This document shows positions 16,746-25,920 of a stretch of 64,000 nucleotides of DNA, one piece after another (position 1 is the first letter of the stretch; each line of letters begins with the position of its first letter). The notes under the pieces were generated by a model, which was not told the origin of the DNA, ran no database searches, and worked only from the letters and a program-made list of their open reading frames with translations. The position numbers were made by a program, and so were the translations under genes. Source of the stretch: CAIQPS01 sp963783835 (GTDB taxonomy: Bacteria > Actinomycetota > Thermoleophilia > RBG-16-64-13); contig CAWAOX010000018.1 of NCBI GenBank assembly GCA_963783835.1, forward strand, positions 1-64,000, given 5' to 3'.

Positions 16746-17372
16746 ATGGCAAGAGATAGATCTCCACAGTGTAAGCAGTGCCGGCGGGAGGGCGAGAAGC
16801 TCTTTCTCAAAGGCGAACGGTGTCTCACCGACAAGTGCGGCGTCGACAGGCGTGCGTATCCGCCGGGCGACCACGGTCGCGGACGGCGCCGCAAGCAGTC
16901 CGAATACCTCACTCAGTTGCGCGAGAAGCAGAAAGCCCGCCGCTACTACGGCGTGCTCGAGGCGCAGTTCCGCGGTTACTACCGGGTGGCCGCCAGGCAG
17001 CCCGGCATTACCGGCGAGAACCTGCTGCGACTCCTCGAACTGCGCCTTGACAACGTGGTGTACCGCCTCGGTTTCGGCGCATCGCGGCGGCAGGCCCGGC
17101 AATTGGTCCGGCACGGCCACTTTACGGTCAACGGCCGCAAGGTGAATATCCCCTCGTACCGCGTCAGGCCCGACGAGATCATTGGGGCCGTCCTGGATAG
17201 CGAAGGCCTGAAGACGGTCGTCGAGGACGCCACGGACCTGACGGCGTCGGTGCCGGCCTGGCTGCAGGCGGATCACGACAACATGGTGGGGAAGGTGCTT
17301 CGCCTGCCTGAACGCACCGACATCGACATCCCCGTCCAGGAGTCTCTCATCGTCGAGTTGTACTCCAAGTAG
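16746..17372 (+). CDS. rpsD: 30S ribosomal protein S4
   Basis: S4 initiates small-subunit assembly and in enteric bacteria represses the alpha operon. The 208-residue protein has an N-terminal cysteine-rich region (CKQCRREG, CLTDKCGVDRR) suggestive of zinc binding, then an S4 RNA-binding domain with LDNVVYRLGFGASRRQARQL and HGHFTVNGRKVNIPSYRVR. It lies in the alpha order rpsM-rpsK-rpsD-rpoA. Confidence 0.96.
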   Translation: MARDRSPQCKQCRREGEKLFLKGERCLTDKCGVDRRAYPPGDHGRGRRRKQSEYLTQLREKQKARRYYGVLEAQFRGYYRVAARQPGITGENLLRLLELRLDNVVYRLGFGASRRQARQLVRHGHFTVNGRKVNIPSYRVRPDEIIGAVLDSEGLKTVVEDATDLTASVPAWLQADHDNMVGKVLRLPERTDIDIPVQESLIVELYSK

Positions 17373-17388
17373 TCCATAGGAGGGCCGC

Positions 17389-18342
17389 TTGTTAGATTTC
17401 GCCACCCCGCATAGTACGTATGAACCGGTCGGTGAGAACCGGGGCCGCTTCATCGTGGAGCCGCTGGCCCGCGGCTTCGGGTATACCTTCGGCAACGCCT
17501 TGCGGCGAGTGCTGCTGTCCTCGCTCGAGGGGGCTGCCATCTCCTCGGTCAAGATAACCGGGGTCGAGCACGAGTTCTCGACGGTGACCCACGTCAAGGA
17601 AGACGTGACCGACATCATCCTCAACCTCAAGAAGGTCGTCTTTCTCCTCCACGGCGAGGCCGACGACCACGAGGTCATGCTGATCAAGGACGGGCCAGGC
17701 GTGATCACCGCTGCCGACATTCAGTTGCCGGCGGTCGTCGAAGTGATGGACCCCGATGCCTATGTCGCCACTATCGAGGACGGCGGCCGGCTGGAGATGC
17801 AACTCACCGTTCGTCGGGGCCGGGGTTATGCCTCCGCCGACGACAACAAGCCGGAGCAGACCATCCTGGGTGTCATCCCCATCGACTCCATCTTCTCGCC
17901 GGTCCGGCGGGTAGCCTACCGCGTAGAGCCTGCCCGCGTCGGACAGCGCACGGACTTCGACAAGCTGACGCTCGAAGTGGAGACCAACGGGGCCATCGAC
18001 CCGCGTTCGGCGGTCGCGAAGGCCGCCTCGATCCTCCGAGAGGAACTGGTCATCTTCTCCGCCGAGGGCGACGAAGACGAAGACGGCTTCGCGATCGAAT
18101 CGTCCCGTGCAGGTGACCAGCCGGCCGCCAAGGGTTCCGGTTACGACGACACGCCCATCGAGGAACTGGAACTGGGAGTGCGCTCCTACAATTGCCTCAA
18201 GCGTGAGGGCGTCGAGACCGTCGGCGATTTGATCAACAAGTCGGAGCAGGAACTCATGTGCATCCCGAATTTCGGGCGTAAGAGCATTGAAGAGGTGCGC
18301 GAGCGCCTCGAGAAGAACAATCTGAAGCTAAAGGGAGAATAG
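17389..18342 (+). CDS. rpoA: RNA polymerase alpha subunit
   Basis: Alpha dimerises to assemble RNA polymerase; its C-terminal domain contacts UP elements and activators. The 317-residue protein begins MLDFATPHSTYEPVGENRG from TTG 17389, with AGGAGGGCCGC as a strong binding site. The N-terminal domain shows RGFGYTFGNALRRVLLSSLEG and the dimer-interface core; an acidic linker (about 220-250) leads to the C-terminal domain with LGVRSYNCLKREGVETVGDL and MCIPNFGRKSIEEV. rplQ starts one base after the stop. Confidence 0.97.
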   Translation: MLDFATPHSTYEPVGENRGRFIVEPLARGFGYTFGNALRRVLLSSLEGAAISSVKITGVEHEFSTVTHVKEDVTDIILNLKKVVFLLHGEADDHEVMLIKDGPGVITAADIQLPAVVEVMDPDAYVATIEDGGRLEMQLTVRRGRGYASADDNKPEQTILGVIPIDSIFSPVRRVAYRVEPARVGQRTDFDKLTLEVETNGAIDPRSAVAKAASILREELVIFSAEGDEDEDGFAIESSRAGDQPAAKGSGYDDTPIEELELGVRSYNCLKREGVETVGDLINKSEQELMCIPNFGRKSIEEVRERLEKNNLKLKGE

Positions 18343-18343
18343 G

Positions 18344-18694
18344 GTGAGGCATCAGAGGAAAGGAAGGCGGTTCGGGATACAGCCGAGCCATCGCCGGCAG
18401 ATGCTGGCGAATCTTGCCTGCTCTGTGCTCGAGCACGGACGGATCAAGACCACCGAGGCCCGGGCAAAAGAAGTCAAGCCCATGGTCGAGAAGATCATCA
18501 CTATGGGCAAGGCCGGCGATCTCAATTCCCGCCGAACCGCCATCGCCCAGCTTCGCAACAAGCAGATCTCATACAAGCTGTTCAACGAGATCGCCCCGAA
18601 ATATGCCGATCGTCCGGGCGGCTATACCCGCATCATCCACGTCGGCCCTCGCCAGGGCGACGCGGCCGAGATGGTGTTCCTGGAACTAGTCTAG
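18344..18694 (+). CDS. rplQ: 50S ribosomal protein L17
   Basis: L17 lies near the tunnel exit. The 116-residue product begins MRHQRKGRRFGIQPSHRRQM from GTG 18344, contains LACSVLEHGRIKTTEARAKE and ends GGYTRIIHVGPRQGDAAEMV plus FLELV. It ends the ribosomal super-operon, with a terminator 67 bases downstream. Confidence 0.97.
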   Translation: MRHQRKGRRFGIQPSHRRQMLANLACSVLEHGRIKTTEARAKEVKPMVEKIITMGKAGDLNSRRTAIAQLRNKQISYKLFNEIAPKYADRPGGYTRIIHVGPRQGDAAEMVFLELV

Positions 18695-18760
18695 GAGCGG
18701 CGGCGCCGCGCGGCGCACGGCGCCGGACTCGCGGCGCGGATTCGCGTGATGGCTATAGTG

Positions 18761-18796
18761 ATGCCGGGGCCGAGAGGCCCCGGCATTTGCTTTCTG
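18761..18796 (+). terminator. Rho-independent terminator after rplQ
   Basis: Perfect 11-bp stem ATGCCGGGGCC (18761-18771) and GGCCCCGGCAT (18776-18786) around a GAGA tetraloop, followed by TTGCTTTCTG. It closes the str-S10-spc-alpha transcription unit just before truA; read-through into truA is possible because truA starts only 10 bases beyond it. Confidence 0.85.
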
Positions 18797-18806
18797 TGGA
18801 GGCGGC

Positions 18807-19664
18807 TTGCAGCGGAACTACCGCATGGAACTGCAGTACGACGGGACCGGGCTCCACGGATGGGCTAAGCAGGATGGCCTGCAGACCGTGGAGGGCTGCC
18901 TCGAAGAGGCCTTCCGCACGGTGTTCGGCCGGGTTCCGGCGTTGCGGGTGGCGGGGCGCACCGACTCGGGGGTCCACGCCCGGCGCCAAGTGGTGAGCCT
19001 CTTTCTCCCGTCGGGGGTCGATCTGCCGAAGCTCCGCCGTTCGCTGGATGCTCTCACTCCGCCCGGGATCGCCGTCGTCGCGCTTCGGCCCGCCCCGGCG
19101 ACGTTCGACGCGCGCAAGGACGCGACCAGCCGCACCTATCGCTACTTCGTAGCGGCCCAACCGGTGGTCTCACCGTTCTGGACCCGCTACTGCTGGCAGG
19201 TCTTTGCCGATATCGACCTTGGCGCGATGCAGGCGGCGGCCGGACAGGTCGTCGGCCGCCACTGCTTCACCGCCTTCACGCCCACCGAGACCGGCCACGT
19301 GTTCTTCGATCGGACCGTGCTGCGCTGCCGCTGGAGCCGCGCGAAGGGTGCGGTTTTGCCCGCGGAGACGCTTGGCGTCGGCGGGCGCCCAAGCGGGGGG
19401 AGCGGCGGCATGTTCTGTGTAGAGATAGAAGCCGACTCGTTTCTCCGCCACATGGTACGGACCCTCGTGGGGACGATGATCGAGGTCGGAGAGGGCGTTC
19501 GATCGCAGGTGGACCTTGGGCGACTTCTGGACGGCGCTCCGCGCGACGCGGCGGGCCTGACCGCTCCCGCGCACGGGCTCTTCCTATGGGACGTTCGGTA
19601 CGGGCGGCCTGTGGGAAAATCTTCTGGCGTACTTTTTCAGCAGGGTGGAGACAGCGAGGACTGA
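18807..19664 (+). CDS. truA: tRNA pseudouridine synthase A
   Basis: Isomerises uridines 38-40 in tRNA anticodon arms. The 285-residue protein has the catalytic motif GRTDSGVHARRQ with nucleophile Asp53, plus TSRTYRYFV, GRHCFTAF and FCVEIEADSFLRHMVRTLVG, typical of TruA. The start is TTG 18807 behind GGAGG; ATG 18825 is an alternative that shortens it by six residues. truA after rplQ is common in Gram-positive bacteria, usually with rplM-rpsI next; here those two genes lie 7 kb further on. Confidence 0.95.
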   Translation: MQRNYRMELQYDGTGLHGWAKQDGLQTVEGCLEEAFRTVFGRVPALRVAGRTDSGVHARRQVVSLFLPSGVDLPKLRRSLDALTPPGIAVVALRPAPATFDARKDATSRTYRYFVAAQPVVSPFWTRYCWQVFADIDLGAMQAAAGQVVGRHCFTAFTPTETGHVFFDRTVLRCRWSRAKGAVLPAETLGVGGRPSGGSGGMFCVEIEADSFLRHMVRTLVGTMIEVGEGVRSQVDLGRLLDGAPRDAAGLTAPAHGLFLWDVRYGRPVGKSSGVLFQQGGDSED

Positions 19665-20561
19665 ATGATCTGGACATCGTATCCCCGATATCACGGGCAC
19701 GTCATCCGGCCCCCCAGCGAGGCCAACAGCCTTATCCTGCAGGTGATGTACGGCTGCTCGCACGGCGACTGCACCTTCTGCGGGTCCTACCTGGACAAGC
19801 CCTTCCGGGTGCGCCCCTTCACCGAGGTGGTCGAGGACGTCCAGAATCTGCCGGGGGGCTTCAAGCAGAACGTCACCCGTGTCTTCCTTGCCGACGGCGA
19901 CGCTCTCGCCATTCCTAAGCGCCGGATGCTGGAACTGCTCGAGTTGTTGAAGGCTGAGCTTCCGAACCTGGAGCGAGTCAGCGCCTACGCCAACGCCCAC
20001 TCGCTTCTGCGGCTGCCTCAAGAGGACCTGGCCGAGATCCGTCAGGGCGGGGTCGAGTTGCTTTACCTGGGGCTCGAATCCGGTGATGACGTGACGCTGG
20101 AGGGCATCAAAAAGGGGGTCACGGTCGCCCAGCAGATCGAGGGTTGCCGCAAGGCAACGGAGGCAGGCTTCGCCCTTTCCGTGACGGCCATTCTCGGCAT
20201 CGGCGGCGAGGCGCGCACGCACGAGCACGCGGTGGGGACGGGAAAGGCTCTATCAGCCATCGACCCGGAATACATCGGAGTCCTGTCGCTCATGCTGGAA
20301 TCGGGAACCGAGATGACCGCGGCGGTGCGGAGCGGCCGCTTCGTCGTGCCCGAGCCGCTCGATCTGCTCCGCGAACTGCGCGAGATCATTGCGAACATCG
20401 ACGTCACTCAGGCCGTCTTCCGCAGCAATCACGCCTCGAACTACCTTGCGCTCCGCGGTACGCTGCCCGACGACAAGGCCGCTCTGCTCCAGACCCTCGA
20501 TAGGGTCATCGAGACGGGGAGCCAGGCGCGGCTCAAGCCCGAGTCCTGGCGGGCGTTGTAG
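19665..20561 (+). CDS. Uncharacterised radical SAM protein
   Basis: A 298-residue radical SAM enzyme with the cluster motif Cys31-x4-Cys36-x2-Cys39 in YGCSHGDCTFCGSY. The four-residue first spacing differs from the usual CxxxCxxC but occurs in a widespread unnamed family with the same CSHxxCTFC motif. GGVELLYLGLESGDD resembles the SAM-contacting GLES segment of Elp3/MiaB-like proteins. No B12, TRAM or second cluster domain is visible. The ATG directly follows the truA stop, so it is likely co-translated with truA; it converges on the transhydroxylase genes with a 30-base gap. Substrate unknown. Confidence 0.85.
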   Translation: MIWTSYPRYHGHVIRPPSEANSLILQVMYGCSHGDCTFCGSYLDKPFRVRPFTEVVEDVQNLPGGFKQNVTRVFLADGDALAIPKRRMLELLELLKAELPNLERVSAYANAHSLLRLPQEDLAEIRQGGVELLYLGLESGDDVTLEGIKKGVTVAQQIEGCRKATEAGFALSVTAILGIGGEARTHEHAVGTGKALSAIDPEYIGVLSLMLESGTEMTAAVRSGRFVVPEPLDLLRELREIIANIDVTQAVFRSNHASNYLALRGTLPDDKAALLQTLDRVIETGSQARLKPESWRAL

Positions 20562-20591
20562 GAGCGCGGCGGCGGTGGGGCGCGTCGCTTC

Positions 20592-23168
20592 CTAGATCTT
20601 CTCCACCTCGATAAGGCACGAGTTAGGTGCCTGCCCTGTCGAGGTAGGTGTGATGAAACGCTTGGATGTCAGCAGGTTGACGCAGCCGGCCTTGTCCGCC
20701 GAGTATCCCGGCTCGCCCACCGGCAGGTAGTCGGCGCACGACTCGTACGAGTGCACCGTGCCCGGCGGCACCCGCTCGGTCAACTGGGCCACCAAGATCA
20801 CCTCCGCCCGGTCGTTGTACGCGCGGAGGAGGTCGCCGTCTTTGATGCCTCGGGCGGCCGCATCCTTGGAGTTGAGCCGCATGATCCAGTAGTAGTGGCC
20901 GTCTTCCTTGAGGACCCGATGGTCTTTGATGTCGTTGCTCCAGGAGCCCTTCCCGTCGCCCATGGTGTGGAAGCTGAAGCGGGCGTGGGGCGACACCATC
21001 TGAAGGGGATACTTCTCGTAGAGCTCCGTGGTGTGGTGGCCTTCCCAGCTGGGGATGTACTGCGGGCCCATGACCGGGCGCTCGGGGTCGATCTCGTCGG
21101 TCTCGTAGAAACGCCGGAGGCTGTTGGACACGAACTCGATCTTGCCGCTCGACGTCTGCAGGCCCTTGCGCTGCACCATGTCCCAGACCGGGGTGGCGCC
21201 GGGCGTGTCTTTGATCCGGTCCTCGGCGAACCAGCGATACGCGGGAGTGGACGGCGTTCCCTGGGGGACGGGCACGACGTAGTAGCCCTTCGCCTCAAAA
21301 TCCTCCCAGGAGATGCGCTTGGGGAGATCGCTGGCGTCGAAGATGCGCTTGACCCAGTCCAGGTCGGTGTGGCCGCCTTCGGTGTAGATGTCGCCCACGC
21401 CGAGGCGGTCGGCCAAGGCGGCGAAGATGTCGTAGTCGGACTTGGATTCCCCCAGCGGCTCGACGCACTTCTTCTGGAACACTATCGTCCGGTGGTTGCA
21501 CTGGTCGAACTTGTGCGGACCATACCCAGCCGCGTACGCCCAGTCGGCGATGTCCCAGCGCTCGAAGTTGGTGCAGGCCGGTAGGATGATGTCGGCGAAC
21601 CGGGCCTCGCCCTCGAACCATATCGACTGGTTGACCACGAACCCCACTTTGCCGTCGCGGTAGGCCTGGACATACCGGTTCGTGTCGGTCATGGTGCCGA
21701 TGAAGGAGCCGCCGTAGCGGTAGTACATCTGCACATGAGGATAGCCGGACGCTGGATACCGGTACTTGGTGAACTGCGACTCGATGGACCCGCCGCAGAA
21801 ACCCTTGCCCCGCCACTCCATGCTCTCGTGCCGCATGGCCTCCGGGATCCGCAGGCGGGACACGATCTGCCCCTCAGGCGAATGATGTGGGTTGGAGAAG
21901 GTGCCGCCGTCTGGCCACATGCGCGGCGCCAGGCGGACGCCCGCCGCAGTGGCCGCGGTGTCGCCGGAAATGCCGCCCTCCGCGTAGCCCGGGAAGTAGA
22001 AGTTCCGGTCGAAAGGGGCCCCCGACGTGGTGGACCACATATTGCTTCCCGGTCTGCCCAGACCTTGCATGGCCGCGAGGGCGATCATGGCCCGGGCCCA
22101 CTCGTTCCCGGTGGCTGCGCGGCAGGCGCCGCCCCAGCCGCCTGTGCCGCCGGCCGCCAGCATGGTCTTCTTGGTGCCCCACTCTCGGGCCAACGCCCGG
22201 ATCTCTCGGGCCGGGATGCCTGATTCGATCTCCGCCCATTCGGGCGTCTTGGGAGCGGTGTCGCCGTCGCCCAAGACGTATGCCTTCCACTCCTCGAAGC
22301 CGTGGGTCCGGGTCGCGACGTACTCCTTGTCGTACAGGCCCTCTGTGAGCCACACAAAGGCGATTGCCAGAGCCACCGCCACGTCGGTGCCCAGCCGGGG
22401 AGCGAGCCACTTATCGCCCATGAGCCCGGCCGTGTGGTTGTAGTACGGGTCGATGAAGATCATCTTCATGCCCGCCTCGCGGAGCCACTGCCTGCGTATC
22501 GTGCTCTCGAAGGAGCCGTATACCCCACCCGTAGTCTCCGGGTCGCTCGACCAGAAGACCACCATCTCGCTGTGCTTGAGTGCGTCCTCGAGAAGGTCGT
22601 ATTGCTCGGGCACCCCCAGCCGGTTGCTATTGCCCCACATGTGCGCTCCACCCCACTGCCAGCCTTCCCAGCTATCGGGGTTGTGCTCGGCGTAGGTGTA
22701 GCCCACCAGGTTCATGAAGCGGTTGTACGCGCTGAACCGGTAGCCGACGTTGCCCCACAGATGGTGGGAACCGGGAGTGGTCATCATGGCCGCCGGGCCC
22801 ACTTCTCTCTTCAGGCGGATCATCTCCTCGGCCACCATGCCGAGGGCGTCATCCCAGCTTATGGGCTCGTAGCCCGACTCGCCTCGCTTCGCAACGTTCC
22901 GCCTGCCGTGCGGATCGAAATCCACCCGCTTGAGCGGGGTCAGGATACGGTTCGGCGAGTAGATGGTCGACTTGTGGGCCACGGTCCACGGGGAGAGAGT
23001 GTTCTTTCGGGGAGGTGTGAAGTCGCGGCCCCGAGCGTGGATGGTCCAAGCGGGGCTGTCGTTCTCCTCGAGTTGGAGGGGGATGATGCGGACGATCCGC
23101 CCATCCTCGACGTCCACGTGTACCGGTCCACCGGTGGTCAGATTCGTCAGCCGACGGGTCTCCGCCAT
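20592..23168 (-). CDS. athL: Pyrogallol-phloroglucinol transhydroxylase-like molybdoenzyme, large subunit (second copy)
   Basis: An 858-residue member of the DMSO reductase/bis-MGD superfamily that lacks the N-terminal [4Fe-4S] cysteine motif, as does the Pelobacter acidigallici transhydroxylase large subunit. By recall of that enzyme, its active-site His144, Asp174, Ser175 (Mo ligand) and Tyr404 correspond here to His135 (in GSHHLWG), Asp165-Ser166 (HNPDSWEG) and Tyr395 (FPGYAEGG), with identical spacing. That supports transfer of hydroxyl groups between trihydroxybenzenes, an anaerobic gallate/pyrogallol step, but the true substrate is inferred. No small Fe-S subunit lies nearby. It is the downstream copy, 113 bases after its near-twin, with its own AAAGGA site before the ATG. 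Confidence 0.85.
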   Translation of the reverse strand: MAETRRLTNLTTGGPVHVDVEDGRIVRIIPLQLEENDSPAWTIHARGRDFTPPRKNTLSPWTVAHKSTIYSPNRILTPLKRVDFDPHGRRNVAKRGESGYEPISWDDALGMVAEEMIRLKREVGPAAMMTTPGSHHLWGNVGYRFSAYNRFMNLVGYTYAEHNPDSWEGWQWGGAHMWGNSNRLGVPEQYDLLEDALKHSEMVVFWSSDPETTGGVYGSFESTIRRQWLREAGMKMIFIDPYYNHTAGLMGDKWLAPRLGTDVAVALAIAFVWLTEGLYDKEYVATRTHGFEEWKAYVLGDGDTAPKTPEWAEIESGIPAREIRALAREWGTKKTMLAAGGTGGWGGACRAATGNEWARAMIALAAMQGLGRPGSNMWSTTSGAPFDRNFYFPGYAEGGISGDTAATAAGVRLAPRMWPDGGTFSNPHHSPEGQIVSRLRIPEAMRHESMEWRGKGFCGGSIESQFTKYRYPASGYPHVQMYYRYGGSFIGTMTDTNRYVQAYRDGKVGFVVNQSIWFEGEARFADIILPACTNFERWDIADWAYAAGYGPHKFDQCNHRTIVFQKKCVEPLGESKSDYDIFAALADRLGVGDIYTEGGHTDLDWVKRIFDASDLPKRISWEDFEAKGYYVVPVPQGTPSTPAYRWFAEDRIKDTPGATPVWDMVQRKGLQTSSGKIEFVSNSLRRFYETDEIDPERPVMGPQYIPSWEGHHTTELYEKYPLQMVSPHARFSFHTMGDGKGSWSNDIKDHRVLKEDGHYYWIMRLNSKDAAARGIKDGDLLRAYNDRAEVILVAQLTERVPPGTVHSYESCADYLPVGEPGYSADKAGCVNLLTSKRFITPTSTGQAPNSCLIEVEKI

Positions 23169-23214
23169 TACATCCGTCCTTTGTTCCCGCTGTATCTTTG
23201 CGCCGTGAAGCGCC

Positions 23215-23257
23215 CAACAAAAGAAAGGGGCGCCGCCGCGAACTGCGGCTGCGCCCC
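23215..23257 (-). terminator. Terminator-like hairpin between the two transhydroxylase copies
   Basis: On the minus strand, GGGGCGC (23257-23251) pairs with GCGCCCC (23233-23227), one mismatch, then a five-pair inner stem and a five-base loop; the following bases read TTTCTTTTGTT. It is placed to end or attenuate transcription from the upstream copy, so the downstream copy may be expressed at a lower level or from another signal. Confidence 0.7.
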
Positions 23258-23281
23258 GTCCAGAGCGACCCGGTCGGGGCC

Positions 23282-25858
23282 TTACAGCTTCTCCACCTCA
23301 ATAAGGCAGGAGTTGGGCGCCTGGCCGGTCGAGGTCGGAGTGATGAATCGATGCGACGTTAGCATGTTCACGCACCCGGCGGTATCGGCCGAGTAGCCCG
23401 GCTCGCCCACCGGCAGGTAGTCCGCGCACGATTCGTACGAGTGCACCGTGCCCGGCGGCACCCGCTCGGTCACCTGGGCCACGAGGATCACCTCCGCCCG
23501 GTCGTTGTAGGCGCGGATGAGGTCGCCGTCCTCGAGGTTCCGGGCGGCCGCGTCTTTCGAGTTGAGGCGCATGATCCAGTAGTAATGGCCGTCCTCTTTG
23601 AGGACCCGATGGTCTTTGATGTCGTTGCTCCAGGAGCCCTTCCCGTCGCCCATGGTGTGGAAGCTGAAGCGGGCGTGGGGCGAGACCATCTGCAAGGGGA
23701 ACTTCTCATAGAGGTCGGCGGTGTGATGCCCCTCCCAACTGGGGATGTATTGCGGGCCCATAGCCGGTCGCTCCGGGTCGATCTCGTCGGTCTGGTAGAA
23801 GCGGGTGAGGCTGCTGGAGACGAACTCGATCTTGCCCGAAGAGGTCTGGAGTCCCTTCTTCTTGACCGTGTCCCAGACGGGCGAGCCGTCGGGAGTGTCT
23901 TTGGCCCGGTCCTCAGCGAACCAGCGCAGCGCGGGCGTGTAAGGAGTCTCCTCCGGCACCGGTACGACGTAGTAGCCCTTCTCCTCGAATTCCTCCCAGG
24001 AGATGCGCTTGGGGAGATCGCTGGCGTGGAACATCCGCTTGACCCAGTCGAGGCCGGTGTGGCCGCCTTCGGTGTAGATGTCGCCCACGCCGAGGCGGTC
24101 GGCCAGGGCGGCGAAGATCTCGTAGTCGGGTTTCGATTCGCCCAGCGGCTCGATGCACTTTTTCTGGAGGACGATCGTCCTGTGGTTGCACTGGTCGAAC
24201 TTGTTGGCGCCGTAGCCCGACGCGTACGCCCAATCCCCGATGTCCCAGCGCTCGAAGTTGGTGCAGGCCGGTAGGATGATGTCGGCGAACCGGGCCTCGC
24301 CCTCGAACCATATCGACTGGTTGACGACGAATCCCACTTTGCCGTCGCGGTAGGCCTGGACGTAACGGTTCGTGTCGGTCATGGTGCCGATGAAGGAGCC
24401 GCCGTAGCGGTAGTACATCTGCACGTGCGGATAACCGGAAGCAGGGTACCGATACTTGGTGAACTGCGACTCGATGGAGCCGCCGCAGAAGCCCTTGGCG
24501 CGCCACTCCATGCTCTCGTGCCTCATGGCCTCCGGGATCCGCAGGCGGGACACGATCTGCCCCTCGGGCGAATGATGCGGGTTGGAGAAGGTGCCGCCGT
24601 CCGGCCACATGCGGTGGGCCAGACGGATGCCGGCCGCCGTGCCGGCGATGTCGCCGGAGATGCCGCCCTCGGCATAGCCCGGGAACCAGAACGAGCGGTC
24701 GAAAGGCGCTCCCGAGGTGGTCGACCAGATGTTGCTGCCGGGCTTGCCCAGTCCCTGCATGGCCGCGAGGGCGATCATGGTCCGGGTCCATTCGTTCCCG
24801 GTGGCTGCGCGGCAGGCGCCGCCCCAGCCGCCCATGCCGCCGGCCGCCAGCATCGTCTTCTTGGCGCCCCACTCTCGGGCCAACGCCCGGATCTCGCGGG
24901 CGGGGATGGTGGTCTCGATCTCCGCCCAATCCGGGGTCTTGGGCGTGCCGTCGCTTTCGCCGAGCACGTAGGCCTTCCACTCGTCGAAGCCGTGGGTCCG
25001 GGTCGCGACGTACTCCTTGTCGTAGAGGCCCTCGGTGAGCCAGACGAAGGCGATGGCGAGGCCCATGGCCACGTCGGTCCCCAACCGGGGAGCGAACCAC
25101 TTGTCGCCGATGAGCCCGGCCGTGTGGTTGTAGTACGGGTCGATGAAGACCATCTTCATGCCCGACTGCTTCAGCCAGTCGCGGCGGACGGTGCTCTCGA
25201 AGCAGCCGTACACGCCTCCGGTGGTCTCCGGGTCGGCGGACCAGAACACCACCATCTCGCTGTGCTTCAGAGCGTCTTCGAGCAGGTCGTACTGCTCCGG
25301 GATGCCCAGCCGGTTGCTGAACCCCCACATGTGAGCGCCGCCCCACTGCCAGCCTTCCCAACTGTCCGGGTTGTGCTCGCCGTAGGTGTAGCCGATGAGG
25401 TTCATGAAGCGGTTGTAGGCGCTGAACCGGTATCCGATGTTGCCCCACAGGTGGTGGGAGCCGGGGGTGGTGAGCACGGCGGCGGGGCCTACCTCTCGCT
25501 TGAGGCGGATGATCTCGTCGGCCACCATGTCGAGGGCTTCGTCCCAACTGATGGGCTCGTAGCCGGATTCGCCCCGCTTGTCGATGTTCCGCTCGCCGTG
25601 CGGGTCGAAGTCCACCCGCTTGAGCGGGGTAAGGATGCGGTTGGGCGCGTAGATGGTGGATCTGTGGGCCACGGTCCACGGCGAGAGGGTGGTCCTGGCC
25701 GGAGGGGTGAAGTCCCGGCCCCTGGCCTGGATGGTGAACGTCGGGCCATCGCTGTCGTCAAGCTGGAGGGGGATGATGCGGACTATCCGGCCGTCCTCCA
25801 CATCCACATGCACCGGTCCGCCCGTGGTCAGATTCGTCAGTCGACGTGTTCCCGTCAT
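23282..25858 (-). CDS. athL: Pyrogallol-phloroglucinol transhydroxylase-like molybdoenzyme, large subunit (first copy)
   Basis: An 858-residue near-duplicate of the protein encoded at 20592-23168; by eye well over four-fifths of residues are identical and no length change is seen. It keeps the inferred catalytic set His135, Asp165, Ser166 and Tyr395 and lacks N-terminal Fe-S cysteines. Differences include FWFPGYAEGG for FYFPGYAEGG near the active site. There is no Tat or Sec signal, so a cytoplasmic enzyme is expected, as in Pelobacter. It is the promoter-proximal copy, next to a consensus promoter, a palindrome and a divergent TetR gene. The three-cluster Fe-S small subunit that normally partners this enzyme is not encoded in the window. 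Confidence 0.86.
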   Translation of the reverse strand: MTGTRRLTNLTTGGPVHVDVEDGRIVRIIPLQLDDSDGPTFTIQARGRDFTPPARTTLSPWTVAHRSTIYAPNRILTPLKRVDFDPHGERNIDKRGESGYEPISWDEALDMVADEIIRLKREVGPAAVLTTPGSHHLWGNIGYRFSAYNRFMNLIGYTYGEHNPDSWEGWQWGGAHMWGFSNRLGIPEQYDLLEDALKHSEMVVFWSADPETTGGVYGCFESTVRRDWLKQSGMKMVFIDPYYNHTAGLIGDKWFAPRLGTDVAMGLAIAFVWLTEGLYDKEYVATRTHGFDEWKAYVLGESDGTPKTPDWAEIETTIPAREIRALAREWGAKKTMLAAGGMGGWGGACRAATGNEWTRTMIALAAMQGLGKPGSNIWSTTSGAPFDRSFWFPGYAEGGISGDIAGTAAGIRLAHRMWPDGGTFSNPHHSPEGQIVSRLRIPEAMRHESMEWRAKGFCGGSIESQFTKYRYPASGYPHVQMYYRYGGSFIGTMTDTNRYVQAYRDGKVGFVVNQSIWFEGEARFADIILPACTNFERWDIGDWAYASGYGANKFDQCNHRTIVLQKKCIEPLGESKPDYEIFAALADRLGVGDIYTEGGHTGLDWVKRMFHASDLPKRISWEEFEEKGYYVVPVPEETPYTPALRWFAEDRAKDTPDGSPVWDTVKKKGLQTSSGKIEFVSSSLTRFYQTDEIDPERPAMGPQYIPSWEGHHTADLYEKFPLQMVSPHARFSFHTMGDGKGSWSNDIKDHRVLKEDGHYYWIMRLNSKDAAARNLEDGDLIRAYNDRAEVILVAQVTERVPPGTVHSYESCADYLPVGEPGYSADTAGCVNMLTSHRFITPTSTGQAPNSCLIEVEKL

Positions 25859-25920
25859 TGCTATCGCCCTCGTTCCCGTTGTGTCCGCCGGAACCCTGTC
25901 TGCCTTAACTACCGGGCGAC

